64,000 nt of DNA from Rhizoclosmatium globosum. Its lineage: Eukaryota; Chytridiomycota; Chytridiomycetes; Chytridiales; Chytriomycetaceae. Location of the stretch: the NCBI GenBank assembly GCA_002104985.1, contig MCGO01000050.1, forward strand, positions 248,001 to 312,000, in the 5' to 3' direction. Shown here piece by piece: positions 21,691-31,800 of this stretch. The position numbers and the translations under genes were made by a program. The notes beneath the pieces are model-generated. The model had not been told where the DNA came from, ran no database searches, and worked only from the letters and a program-made list of their open reading frames with translations. Numbering within the stretch: position 1 is the first letter of the stretch; each line of letters begins with the position of its first letter.

Positions 21691-24090
21691 TCACACCACC
21701 CTTCTTTTCTTTTTATTGATTTTAGAGTTTGGGAAACATCGTTTGAATTCACGGACAGCCCATTCCCGAAACATAGGCTCCAAGTTCAATGGAAGCAAGT
21801 ATGTTGGCCCGTCTCTCTCAAACCGCAGCGCTTCCTCTTCTTTTCCACCAAACTGTTCCACCAGAAACATTTTGACTCCAATCCTGACGGCTCCTTTTGT
21901 TGCATCAGGGAGGTTTTCAAAGTCCGGCATAATATCAACCATCAGATCCTCAGAATCAAGAGTGTCTTCAATAACAATTCCCGCATCTCCTTCTTCCATA
22001 ACTTCTTCTTGCTCCTCTTCTTGCTCTTCATCTGGTTCTTCATCAACTAAATATTCTTCCGTTTCATCGTATTCAAACACATCTTGACCCCCATCTACAG
22101 CCCCCGATTTCTCCACCACCACCGACATATCACTCTCCTTTCCTTTCCCATCCTCCACAACAGCTTCTACTTGCTCCATCCCACTCAACATCCCACTCTC
22201 ATCCAGAAACTCCACAAACTCAGACCCCCGATCTGTGGGTACACCAAGCACATATTCCCGCTTCCCAGTCCCAACCAACATACTCAAACACAGAATTGGC
22301 ACAATATCATGAAACTGGAAAAACCGACGCACAGTCATCATAAAGGAGCCCCCGGGGTCTATATACCGCGCAAGATCAGCCGGCGGGACTCTGTACCCAG
22401 CATGCAACAAAACTTCGGGCCACGGCGTTCGCGGCCCGGCAGTCCAATCGTCAAACGTGCAGATTTGGGCGTGTCGACGGAGACTGATTGCACCGGCAAA
22501 AGAGTCGTTGCAGAGACAGTATAAACGGGTATCGGCGCGGCGGCGGGATTCGATAATGTAGGTTTCGTCATTGAGTTTGTGTTTGACAGGTATGTAGGTG
22601 TCGTGGACGTCGGTTTGATGTTTTTTGAGGGCAAACTCGTTTTTGTAGAATTTCGTGTGGCCAGGGCATGAGGATACTGGACAGCTTAAGGGGACTGTTG
22701 AGATGGCATTTGGGGAGGATGAAGATGGGGATGATGCTGGTGGGAGAGCTGAAGGGGTAGGAATAGTAGGCTTTGATGGTGGTTGCTCTGAATTACTTGA
22801 TATGGTTGGACTTTTATCATCAGCTTCCAAGAGTGGACTATGTTGTTGTCGTGCATCTTTGTTTTCATGAATAAGACTCCGTTTCCATCTCACTCCACAA
22901 GCGTTGCAAAGGTCACTACCAGCTGGGCCAGAACGCCAAGCTGGCGTTTCACGGGTTCCACATTGAATGCAGGAGCGAACTATTTGGACAACAGGGTCTG
23001 GAGACTCTGAGTGAGACAAAGGGGAATTCGATGAAGTAGAAGAAAATGAGCGCTTTGGTTGAGGAGGAGAAGGCTCTTTTGGTTGAGAAGGCATAGGGTG
23101 CGTTGTCAAAGGTGATGATCGAGATGGTGAGGGTGCCGATGAAGCAGAAGAAAGAGAACGTTGAGGAGGAGAAGGAGCAGAAGTAGAACGAGGAGACGAG
23201 GAAGTAGGATGCAGACAGGTGTCCGAAATGGCAGGTTGCCTTAGTTGTTGCATATTTGCACTAGAAGTCGGGATTGAAATCTGCGGTTTCATGGACTTTT
23301 GTTTCCCAGAACATTGATGCGCATGAGTACGAAAAGCTGAAGACTGATGTGTGGTGAATATCTTGCAAGGACAGGTAAGGAGCCCGTTTGACAGGCGAGG
23401 AATATCTGCATGTCAAAAGGTTAGCGAATTCACCAGAACAGAGCAAATGATGAATTCACCTTTTATACTGCCATCCTTGAAGGAAACACGGACTTGACGC
23501 AAGTGGAATTCGTGCTGGTGAGTGAGAAGAGAGCTTGCAGAGGCAAACGCCTTGTCCGCCAGTTGACAGTTAACTTCTTCGCATTTGAATTCCGATGAGG
23601 TCTTAATTGTGGCAGGATTCTGAGGCGGGCCCGTTTTTGGACCCGAGTGTCGCTTCTCAGGCAGACCCTGCAAGGCACGGATTTCATCAAGCGACAGGCC
23701 TGGAGCGCCTGAGTTTGACGGCGTTGGTCTTCGCCGAGAAGCTGATGCTGCGGATGGTGTCGTTGAAGTGGATGCTGAAGAGTCCGAGATTGTGGCCTTC
23801 TTTGCCTCGCTTGCACCTGGATCACTTGCACTCGACACACCACTAGGAGCACTGCCACTAGGAACACTAGGAGCACTAGGAACACTAGGATCTCCACTAG
23901 GAACAGCCTCGGACCCGCCAATCACCGCCCTGAGGCTCTTGACCTCCGCCCGCAGCACCTCAACCCGCTCTCTCAGCCGCCGCTCAGTCGCCCTGCATTC
24001 AATCTGGTGTCCCTTGGCTGCATTCTGAAGGAACTCAATCTGGAGCAGCGCTTCCTTGAGCGTCGTCGGTCGAGGAAGCGTGATTGACAT
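21691..24090 (-). CDS. GATA factor with paired zinc fingers and EFxxW modules
   Basis: Two exons, 24090-23460 and 23405-21691, about 781 residues. Domains in order: coiled coil (LKEALLQIEFLQNAAKG ... RERVEVLRAEVKSLRAVI, about 10-60); a finger pair at about 168-241 (CEEVNCQLADKAFASASS and a second starting LTCPCKIF); a GATA finger at about 360-385 of type C-x2-C-x17-C-x2-C (CIQCGTRETPAWRSGPAG followed by LCNACGVRWKR); a second finger pair at about 453-525 (CPVSSCPGHTKFYKNEFALK, then LYCLCNDSFAGAISLRRHA); module copy 1 at about 540-620 (WPEVLLHAGYRV ... EFVEF); an acidic stretch; and the C-terminal module at about 703-776 (MPDFENLPDATKGAVRIGV ... MFREWAVREFKRCFP). The GATA fold predicts binding to GATA sites in the nucleus. 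Upstream neighbour 24152-26134 ends 61 bp from this start. Confidence 0.85.
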
Positions 24091-24151
24091 ACACCCTCTT
24101 CCTGCTTTTGCGGAAACAAATTGGATGAGAAGAAAAGTAACTAAAAGTACA

Positions 24152-26134
24152 TTATTCGTGCGGCATATATTCGGGAAACACACGTAACAGTTCCGTTCTC
24201 AACCACTCTCTAAATTCCTCAGATATTGATTTGGGAACAAGGGGAAACATGTTTTCGCCTGCTGATTTTCGTTCTTCACAGCCCTTGACGCAAAATTCAA
24301 GAAGTGCGCTGTTTGAGGTGATTGCATTGTTGAGGAATAGCTTGATTCCAACACACACTGCTTGTTGCTCAGATTCCTCCAGATTGATGAAGTTTGGCAT
24401 GATGCTGCAAACTATCTTGAACGAACGTAACATTTCTCCTCCTACTTCATTCACTTTCATCCTTTCTTTCCCTTTCCGGCTTTTTGTCTGTTCGACAAGA
24501 TGGTCATGATCCATGTCATCGCATCCACATTCCTCATCACAAACATGTTCTTCTCCTTCTTCTTCTTGTTCCTCATCTTCCTCGCTATTCTCTTCTTTTA
24601 TCCCGTCACTCACATCATCTTGACCTTCCGCATCATCTTCCTTCACAAAAACCTCCTCGTTCTCCGCCTCTTCTACTTCTTCTTCTCCTTCTCCTTCTCC
24701 TTCTCCTTCTCCTTCTCCTTCTCCTTCTCCTTCTCCTTCTCCTTCTCCTTCTCCTTCTCCTTCTCCTTCTCCTTCTCCTTCTCCTTCTCCTTCTCCTTCT
24801 CCTTCTCCTTCTCCTTCTCCTTCTCCTTCTCCTTCTCCTTCTCCTCCTCCCGCGTCATCATCAGATTCGCCTCTTTTCAGAACACACCCACGAACATGCG
24901 TGTCAAACGATTTCCTGTATTTATACACCTTCCCACACGTCGGACACGTTGTTATATCCTTCTCACTCCCTCCTCCACTACCACTACTCCTATAACTACC
25001 CCTATCCACACCATTCCTATTATTACTCAGCACAGTTCCTGATGCACTCGGCGTCGAAGGAATGTCAACCACTCCACCACCACTCCTCCGCATCGACCGT
25101 TTCCGTTTCAATTCGCCGGACGCTGATCCGTCGCCGTCGTTTAGGGTGGATGGGTGTGGGTATAGAGAGGGAAGGATTTTGTGTTGGGCGGTGCGACAGG
25201 TACGGACGTGGGAGAGGAATGTGTCCGGTTCGGCCCAGTAGTAGGTGCAGAAACAGTGGAAGTATCCGTTTTGCCAGTAAAAGTCGTGTGTTGTTGCTTT
25301 GTCGGGAAGAGTTACTCTGCAGTGTTGGTATGAGAGGACTGTGTGAGTTCCTGGGAGAGTTGGTGGTGGTGGGGGAGCTTGGTTTGGAATTATTGATGAA
25401 TATGATGATGATGATGCAGGTGGTGGTGGTGGCGTTATCGACTTTGTTATTGTTGTTGATGCAGTTACTGTTGATGTTGAAGAAGATGAAGAAGCAGAGG
25501 GACGTGACTTTTTGAGTTTCTGGTGTGAAAGGGATAACGACATTCGTTTCTTGTTGGTGCGAGTTGGAAGTGGTTGGAATACATCGTCATCGCTGTCGGC
25601 CACGACTTGTTCTTTTTGATCAGATTGAGGTTGATGATGTTGAGATTGAGGCTGAAGGGGAGGAGCATGATCAGCAACCAACTTTGTGAGTGGCCGTGAG
25701 GTTGAGACAGAAAAATAGTCTGTTATTGTCTTTGAAGTTGGACTGGGTGTTTGGATAACCTTGTCCTTCTCTTTCGACTTTGTCCTGCGACCTCCTGAGG
25801 ATGTATGAACATATTGAGTTGCGGTAGAGGTAGTGGCAGTGAGTGTACAAGTATTAGTATTAACATTAGTAGTAGTATTAGTATTAGTAGCAGTACTAGT
25901 TGCGGTTGGAGTAGGCGGAGGAGCTGATGATGATGATGATGATGTTGATGAGGTGGATTGAGTTGATTGGAGCGAGATCGGAGCTGCCACAGGTGCTTTC
26001 AATGCCGCAACTTCTGCGCGAAGTAATTCAACCTCATTTCGGAGTCGCTTGTTTTCAGCCTCGAGAGCCTCGTTGGTCGCTGACAGCACTTTCACGCATT
26101 GCAACCGCCAATCTCCGCCAGTTTCATCACCCAT
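24152..26134 (-). CDS. Coiled-coil, zinc finger and EFxxW-module protein with (GE)n tract
   Basis: Single exon, 660 residues, ATG at 26134. It has an N-terminal coiled coil (ALEAENKRLRNEVELLRAEV, about 20-45), then a long Ser/Thr/Pro region containing TITDYFSV. Two Cys/His knuckles follow: about 282-304 (YFHCFCTYYWAEPDTFLSHV, ending in RTC) and about 383-405 (CPTCGKVYKYRKSFDTHVRG followed by C). A Gly-Glu dipeptide run of about 30 units lies at roughly 416-480, then Asp/Glu-rich sequence with a HVCDEECGCDDMDHDH patch. The C-terminus is one EFxxW module (SIMPNFINLEESEQQAV ... ISEEFREWLRTELLRVFPEY). The first half of the upstream finger pair appears eroded. Nuclear regulator inferred from the family. 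Confidence 0.8.
   Translation of the reverse strand: MGDETGGDWRLQCVKVLSATNEALEAENKRLRNEVELLRAEVAALKAPVAAPISLQSTQSTSSTSSSSSSAPPPTPTATSTATNTNTTTNVNTNTCTLTATTSTATQYVHTSSGGRRTKSKEKDKVIQTPSPTSKTITDYFSVSTSRPLTKLVADHAPPLQPQSQHHQPQSDQKEQVVADSDDDVFQPLPTRTNKKRMSLSLSHQKLKKSRPSASSSSSTSTVTASTTITKSITPPPPPASSSSYSSIIPNQAPPPPPTLPGTHTVLSYQHCRVTLPDKATTHDFYWQNGYFHCFCTYYWAEPDTFLSHVRTCRTAQHKILPSLYPHPSTLNDGDGSASGELKRKRSMRRSGGGVVDIPSTPSASGTVLSNNRNGVDRGSYRSSGSGGGSEKDITTCPTCGKVYKYRKSFDTHVRGCVLKRGESDDDAGGGEGEGEGEGEGEGEGEGEGEGEGEGEGEGEGEGEGEGEGEGEGEGEGEGEGEGEEEVEEAENEEVFVKEDDAEGQDDVSDGIKEENSEEDEEQEEEGEEHVCDEECGCDDMDHDHLVEQTKSRKGKERMKVNEVGGEMLRSFKIVCSIMPNFINLEESEQQAVCVGIKLFLNNAITSNSALLEFCVKGCEERKSAGENMFPLVPKSISEEFREWLRTELLRVFPEYMPHE
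24670..24845. repeat. Hexanucleotide microsatellite (TTCTCC)n coding (Gly-Glu)n
   Basis: About 175 bp of near-perfect CTCCTT/TTCTCC hexamers on the + strand. On the minus strand they encode alternating Gly and Glu in the neighbouring finger protein. The period of six keeps the frame when copies are gained or lost. The + strand frames give meaningless Phe-Ser or poly-Leu. Confidence 0.95.
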
Positions 26135-26186
26135 TTGAGCACAAAACGAATAAATTAATTATTAGAACTGATTCTTGAATCAAATC

Positions 26187-27359
26187 TCACTTCTTCCCAT
26201 ACAAGTACACTCCAGCACCAACAGCCGCAACAGCGCCAACAGCAACAAACCAACCAATTCCACTAGATGTAGATCGTTTCTTGATCAAGCCTGCTTTCTT
26301 CTTTTTCTCATACTCCAACTTCACAGCTTCATCCACACGAGTCCACTTGATTCCTGGGTACATATTGTTGTGCAAGTCTTCAGTTTTCCACGTCGATAAT
26401 CCAAGCGCCATACAATATCCATATTGCAGCTTTTGATACTGTGGCATGACCTCTCCCTTTTTAGCGAAGTGTTTGAGGACGAAAATCAAGAACTGGGTGA
26501 ATCCCAACGACAGGGCCTGCTTGGCCACAAAAGTTTCGCCAGTGGCTTTTGAAACCAAGGCTGCAATTTCATTGATGGTTGCTGTGTGTCCAGAAATGTG
26601 GAGGTGCGATTTAGCAATTGGTTTAGGGTCAACGAGGACGTATGCAACAAATTCCGCAGTGTTGCGATCTAGTTCACCAATTTAGTTTCCAGATATTCCT
26701 CTTTCGCGTATTTAAAAGCCTTACATGTTGTAAACTCTTGCTTCACATTTGCGTGAGGTCCAAAGTAAGCAATCGTACGTTCAGAGTAATTCACAATCTG
26801 AAACTCCTCAACAGGGAAAAGGTCAGTGAACATTCCGTTCATGACAGGGAGGAATTCAATCTTCTTCCCGGACGCGGCAATTATGGACCCTGCTTTCTTG
26901 TGGAATCCTTTTCTGATTTCAGAGTTGCGGTTGCAGTTTTTTGGAAAGTTGCCCGTGAGAAAGTCGTATGAGTAGTCCTTATCAACACACTGCGTCAGTT
27001 CACGTATATTAAGCCACAAGAGTGGTGCCAGTTACCGATGGAATAAAGCGCTTCACGTTTTGACGTAATGCAGCTTCGAGGAGGCGGGACTGGACTGTGT
27101 GGAGAACTTCCTCCAAACCCTGAAGCGTCGACGCCACAGCGTAGACTCCCTTAAGGGCAGCATCAAGTGAAGCTGCAGATGCATAGTCAACAAGCACGAT
27201 TTCAACGGACTTGGGACTCTTGGCTTTGAGCGCGTCCAATGCCGAATTTGATTTACGAACAATCGCCCGGACGGTGACGTCTTTTGCCTGGACAAGAAGC
27301 GACTCAATAATGAGCTGACCGAGCTCGCCTGTTGCACCAACGACTGCGACAATGAGCAT
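26187..27359 (-). CDS. NmrA-like NAD(P)-binding protein with C-terminal membrane anchor
   Basis: Three exons: 27359-27036, 26989-26725, 26668-26187; about 356 residues. The N-terminus is a Rossmann fold with the glycine motif VVGATGELG (residues 5-13), followed by the basic VTVRAIVRK and ending exon 1 at VKRFIPS, all typical of the NmrA/isoflavone-reductase-like atypical short-chain dehydrogenases. The middle has FLPVMNGMFTDLFP and a RTIAYFG strand. The third exon gives GHTATINEIAALVSKATGE, the usual C-terminal helix. Unusually, the protein ends in a single hydrophobic segment, GWFVAVGAVAAVGAGVYLYG, plus KK, which would anchor it in a membrane with the enzyme on the cytosolic face. Substrate is unknown; both a redox sensor and an enzyme are possible. 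It lies 52 bp from the start of the gene at 24152-26134. Confidence 0.75.
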
Positions 27360-27454
27360 CTTAACGTTGAGTGTGGGGGATTTGAAAAGGGCGGGTTACT
27401 CAAGAGAAGAAAAAAAAGAAGTAGAGCTGAGCAAATTTCCATTTATTGCATCTT

Positions 27455-28438
27455 CTACTTCCTCCACTTAATATCATACACTGGCGCTGGCGTCAATACA
27501 CACTTCTGAGCAACAGGATCCCAATTCGATTGAATCAAGAATTTACCCATACTACCCAAATCGACATTAAACGGTGGACCATCCTTTTTCAATGTCTTGC
27601 ATCCATCATAAAACGTTGCACATTTATCCCCATTCTCATTCCCATTTGCATCATACCACGCCCCATATGCATTCGTAACAGTCTCCGTCAATTCATGCGC
27701 GAAAGAATCAATCAACGCGTCTGTCAACCGGTCCCCATTCACACTAAAACTCTCGTCGGCAGTATGTCTCAATGGACCTGGAATACAACCATTCCACCCA
27801 TCGATATGACACCCGTACTCTCCCGTTCCAACGACAATATAATTAAACCCGTCATCGGACTTGTGATACCCACAATAGCTGTTGCAGATGGACGACCCGT
27901 TTCCACCGACTTGGATCTCGTTCACGTCATTTGACAGGACCAATGCGAATATATCTGTGAATGTGTTGTTGGTGGGCCATCCCTGTGACTGCATTGCCAT
28001 TGACAACAGTGCAGGTGCGTTGTAGATTGTTTTACCGCTCGTATACTTCATGTGCAACGATCCAGCCCATTCAACGTGTGTGGACGGGTGATTTCCTTGT
28101 GAGTCGTAGTATTTTAGTGTTGTTTTCCACCAGTCGCTTGTTCCGACTCCTTTTATAAAGTTTCCAAAGTGGGCGATGGCGGTAGATGTGAAATCGCCGT
28201 AGAATACCGTGTAGATTCGAACGCCATAATTCATAATGCTGCCGCCTTGATAGTACATGGGACCATAGTAAAGCTGATTTGCGTAGTCTGTGAAGTTAAA
28301 GACATTGTCGTCAGTTGTTTTGTGCCAACGTTTGAACCCATTTCTGAATCCATCGTTCCCGCTACTGGTGCATTGTACAAGCTGCAACACACTGCTCAAA
28401 AGAACGAGGAGCTGTATTTGAGGGCTGAGGAAATACAT
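27455..28438 (-). CDS. Secreted phosphate-induced protein 1 / EXORDIUM-like protein
   Basis: Single exon, 327 residues. A signal peptide (IQLLVLLSSVLQLVQC, residues 8-23) precedes the mature protein. PHI-1/EXORDIUM family features are visible in order: YYGPMYYQGGSIMNYGVRIY near residue 60, SDWWKTTLKYYD near 101, and the conserved AHELTETVTNAYGAWYD block near 248 followed by NENGDKC. Several cysteines suggest disulfides. The family is best known from plants, where members promote cell expansion, and is patchy elsewhere; the biochemical activity is unsettled. In this organism an extracellular or wall-associated role is the safest inference. No introns are needed, unlike most neighbours. Confidence 0.75.
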   Translation of the reverse strand: MYFLSPQIQLLVLLSSVLQLVQCTSSGNDGFRNGFKRWHKTTDDNVFNFTDYANQLYYGPMYYQGGSIMNYGVRIYTVFYGDFTSTAIAHFGNFIKGVGTSDWWKTTLKYYDSQGNHPSTHVEWAGSLHMKYTSGKTIYNAPALLSMAMQSQGWPTNNTFTDIFALVLSNDVNEIQVGGNGSSICNSYCGYHKSDDGFNYIVVGTGEYGCHIDGWNGCIPGPLRHTADESFSVNGDRLTDALIDSFAHELTETVTNAYGAWYDANGNENGDKCATFYDGCKTLKKDGPPFNVDLGSMGKFLIQSNWDPVAQKCVLTPAPVYDIKWRK

Positions 28439-28874
28439 GCGAGGGCTGAAACCGGTTGGTAATTGTCAGTTTTGGTAATCCCTCCTCCGAATCCTTTCAT
28501 TATCAGTCTGTCTTTGTATACACTGTTAATCCATCACAATACCACAACATTCATTTTTCCATGTCTCCTGAAGCCCAATTGTGTTCTTGTAACAAGAGAT
28601 TGGAAAATTTGCAGAAAACGAAACCCGAATTCAAAATCAATAAAGGAAAACATATAGCACTCGTTTATGACAAATAACTTAAAATAAACAACAACCTCTC
28701 TTCGCCTAAATAAGAAATCGTGCCGCCAAAAACCCAGCCCACCCCAAAATGAAAACGAGGAGAAAAAAATTTTGTACAAAACACACAAGCCATCCATCCA
28801 TCCCCCCACACATGGGGATACACATCTCACACCAAAAACAGGACTCCTACTCAACAATCTATTCCCACGGATCC
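28439..28874. other. Intergenic region
   Basis: This 436-bp spacer lies upstream of the EXORDIUM-like gene and downstream of the GATA/module gene (both minus strand). It has a CATC microrepeat near 28795 and no convincing gene; a 73-codon + strand frame at 28456 has no recognisable features. Confidence 0.5.
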
Positions 28875-31800
28875 TTAGAGTGCAATACGATTCCCTGGAA
28901 AATGTATATTCAACCTCCCGTAAGCCCACTCCCGAAACTCAGCCCTCAACCGTTCAGGAACCCCATACGTGTTGGGAATATCTTTTCCATTCCCTTTAAT
29001 AATACATAACGCGAGATGATCTGCCCCGCCAACTCGGGAAAGGAGGTACTCTTTCACTTCGCGCTTAATGACTGTCCGGAGTTCACGTGGGGCTGTACGG
29101 AATTCTGGCATCATGGATTGAAGGATTCTATTCATAAAAAATTAAGTAAGCCAACAGAATCATTCAGTGTTATGCAATATAAAACACTCACGCTGTGTAT
29201 TTCGTCATGGGTTGAGGAGGCGGAACAGCATGTTCAGCACTCAAGGCAGCAAGCTTTAACTGAGGAGGTGGAACAACGAGTCCATGTGGAGGGGGTGGAG
29301 CAACGGTAAAGGTTTTTGGCAACATGGACATTGGCACAGAACCTGCTGGCGAAACTGCCGTATTTGCAGATATTGATCGCACAGGAGATTGCTCGGTTCT
29401 GAAGATAATCGACGGTCTAACAACGCCACCTCCACTTCCAGCCACCGCAGTCGGCGTTGAAACACGAGCCGGAGAAACAATCTTCTCGCTTCCACCAACC
29501 ACACTCGAGACACCCACTGATGAGGTGGCAGGCGGAACAGGAGCTGAAGTTTGTTGTTGGACAGTATTCCTCTTTGCAGGAACATCAGCATCTGAGAAAT
29601 CATCCGGAACTGTACGGCCCTTCTCCTTCTTCTGCGCACCTGCGGTAGAAACCCTCTTCTCCTTCTCCTCTTCACCCTTTCTCTTTTTAGCTGCCGCATC
29701 TCCGCCGACAGATGCGCGTCGACTGCGTTTCGAAACAACCTCCGTCTCAACTTCCTGCTCAGTCTCGTCCTCATTCACATGTCGATCATCCTCCTCATCC
29801 TCCTCTAGATCCTCATCACTCTCCTCGTGCTCGTCATCATCATCAACATACTTGCTGGTTTGTTTCTTCTTCTTTGGTCCTACGGTATTACTTGGTTTAC
29901 GTCCTCGTTTGGAAACAGGTTTTGCTTTCACAGCAGCTGTACGACCCCCAATACTTGCACGCCGACCGCCGCGTTTAGAAACTGTAGCAGGCGGAGCCGT
30001 CAAAGCCGGAGGCGCGCTACCCCTCCTCGACCGCGTCGTCTTCTTCGAAATAACTTCTTCCTCACTTTCGTCTTCCACTGTGCCCACTTCTTCTCGCTCC
30101 TCATGTTCTTCCACCACCGGCTCAACCTCCACTCCTCTTTCTTCCTCTTCAACTCGTTCCTCCCCTGTAACCCCACGATTCTCCTCTCCTCCACCATTAT
30201 ACTCTCCCTCCCAGCCACCATCAAGTACACCGCCTCCACTAGAAGCACCACTTACGTCATACCCACGGTCTCTTTCGATCCGGTCGTCAACACCATCGTA
30301 CTCATTATCCCTCGCATTCACAGAATCACCAACTTGCTGACTAGCACCAACACTTCCACCACCGCTTCCAAACTCTGCTTCCGCAGTATGAACTGCAACA
30401 GCAGAAGGTTCTTGCGGCACAACATCGTTCCACATATTCATACTCAGCCTCGTGCTTCCTCCAGTCGACGACATCATGGACGAAGGTCGAGATGGTGGAG
30501 CCACATGAGTTGGGCTAGAGCCCCTCTCGTCACCTCCATTTGCATGGTCAAACTGCGGAATACGTTCGTGAGCCTGTGTGTGGTGTAACGAACTAGGTGC
30601 AGAAGCTGGTGTGCTTTCAGAGACGATTGGGATGGATGCTGGTGTGAATGGCGTTGAGGCAGCCGTGGACATGGCTGGACCAGGGACATTGTATGTCGAA
30701 ACTGATGGCAGTGTGATGGATTCTTGAGGATTTTGCAAATGCAGCGGTGTGGCCGGCTGAAAAAGCTGGGGTTCTTGTAGTTGTGGAACAGGTGGATTTG
30801 TATTTTGGGAAGGTGCAGTTGCGGGCGCAGGCGCGGATGGTACAGGTGCTTGAGGCTGAAGGTGCGAAACAGGACCAAACTGAGAACTACCAATCAGTGA
30901 TTGTGAACCCATCGAATACTGAGGTTGTTGCTGAGCAGCATTCAAAAACTGTTGTTGTTGTTGATGGTAATGAGCTTGCTGAAGTTGAAACTGTTGTTGC
31001 TGCTGTTGTGATGGAAATACACCCATTTGTTGGTGTTGCAGTTGGAATTGGGGATGAAGCAATTGTGGATAGTATTGCATTTGAGAAAATAATGCTGGAT
31101 CCATTGGTCCATGAAGCCCATTGATACCATAACCAGGAATCTGCGACAACTGATTTTGCAGTTGTACTTGCGACTCAGGGTTTCCTAAAGTTGCAGATTC
31201 GACGGCTTCAGCAGGAGACTGAAAGTCCTGCTCATTTTGTTGGGCTGCATTTTGCTGATCTTCTCTAGCACGAACGCGTCTCCACTTTACGCCACAAGCG
31301 TTACAAAGGTGACTCCCAGCTGGACCAGAACGCCATAATGGCGTTTCACGAGTTCCACAGTGACCGCAGAGACGATCTTCAGGGATACGCGACGGAGATT
31401 TACGCTGCTGTTGTTGTGATTGAGCTGGCGCTCTCTGCTGCATTGGTAGCTGTGGTGGTGGTTGTTGTGGTGGCTGCTGTGGTTGCATGTGTTGCTGAAG
31501 ATATTGCTGTTGATGCTGCTGCAAGTGTTGCTGTTGATGAGTTTGCTGCTGCTGGTGTTGTGATTGCTGCGTTTGGTGAAACTGTGATTGCGAGTTTTGT
31601 GGCTGTTGTTGATACTGAGATACAATTGGTTGTACATGAGCTTCATTCGTAGCATTAGTAGATTTGTTGGGTGGAAAGGCTCCGCGAACATTGTTACTTC
31701 CAGCGTTGTTATATTGATGCGCTAGTGGCAGAGAAAGAAGATGAATGAAAGAAGAAAATAATAGAGAATAAAAACTTACTTTGTTGGGAATGAGCAATTT

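Noticed and set aside
24670..24845. CRISPR-like array
   Set aside because: It is a simple hexanucleotide microsatellite without spacers, in a eukaryotic coding sequence.
24484..25515. Long + strand frame with poly-Leu opposite the Gly-Glu gene
   Set aside because: It is the antisense shadow of the hexamer repeat; outside the repeat it has no domain, and the minus strand has finger and module motifs.
28456..28677. Small + strand gene of 73 codons
   Set aside because: No domain, signal peptide or supporting context; lies in an intergenic spacer and could be random.
29324..30340. Long Ser/Thr-rich + strand frame
   Set aside because: Antisense to the third exon of the large GATA gene, whose minus-strand frame has consistent splice sites and domains on both sides.
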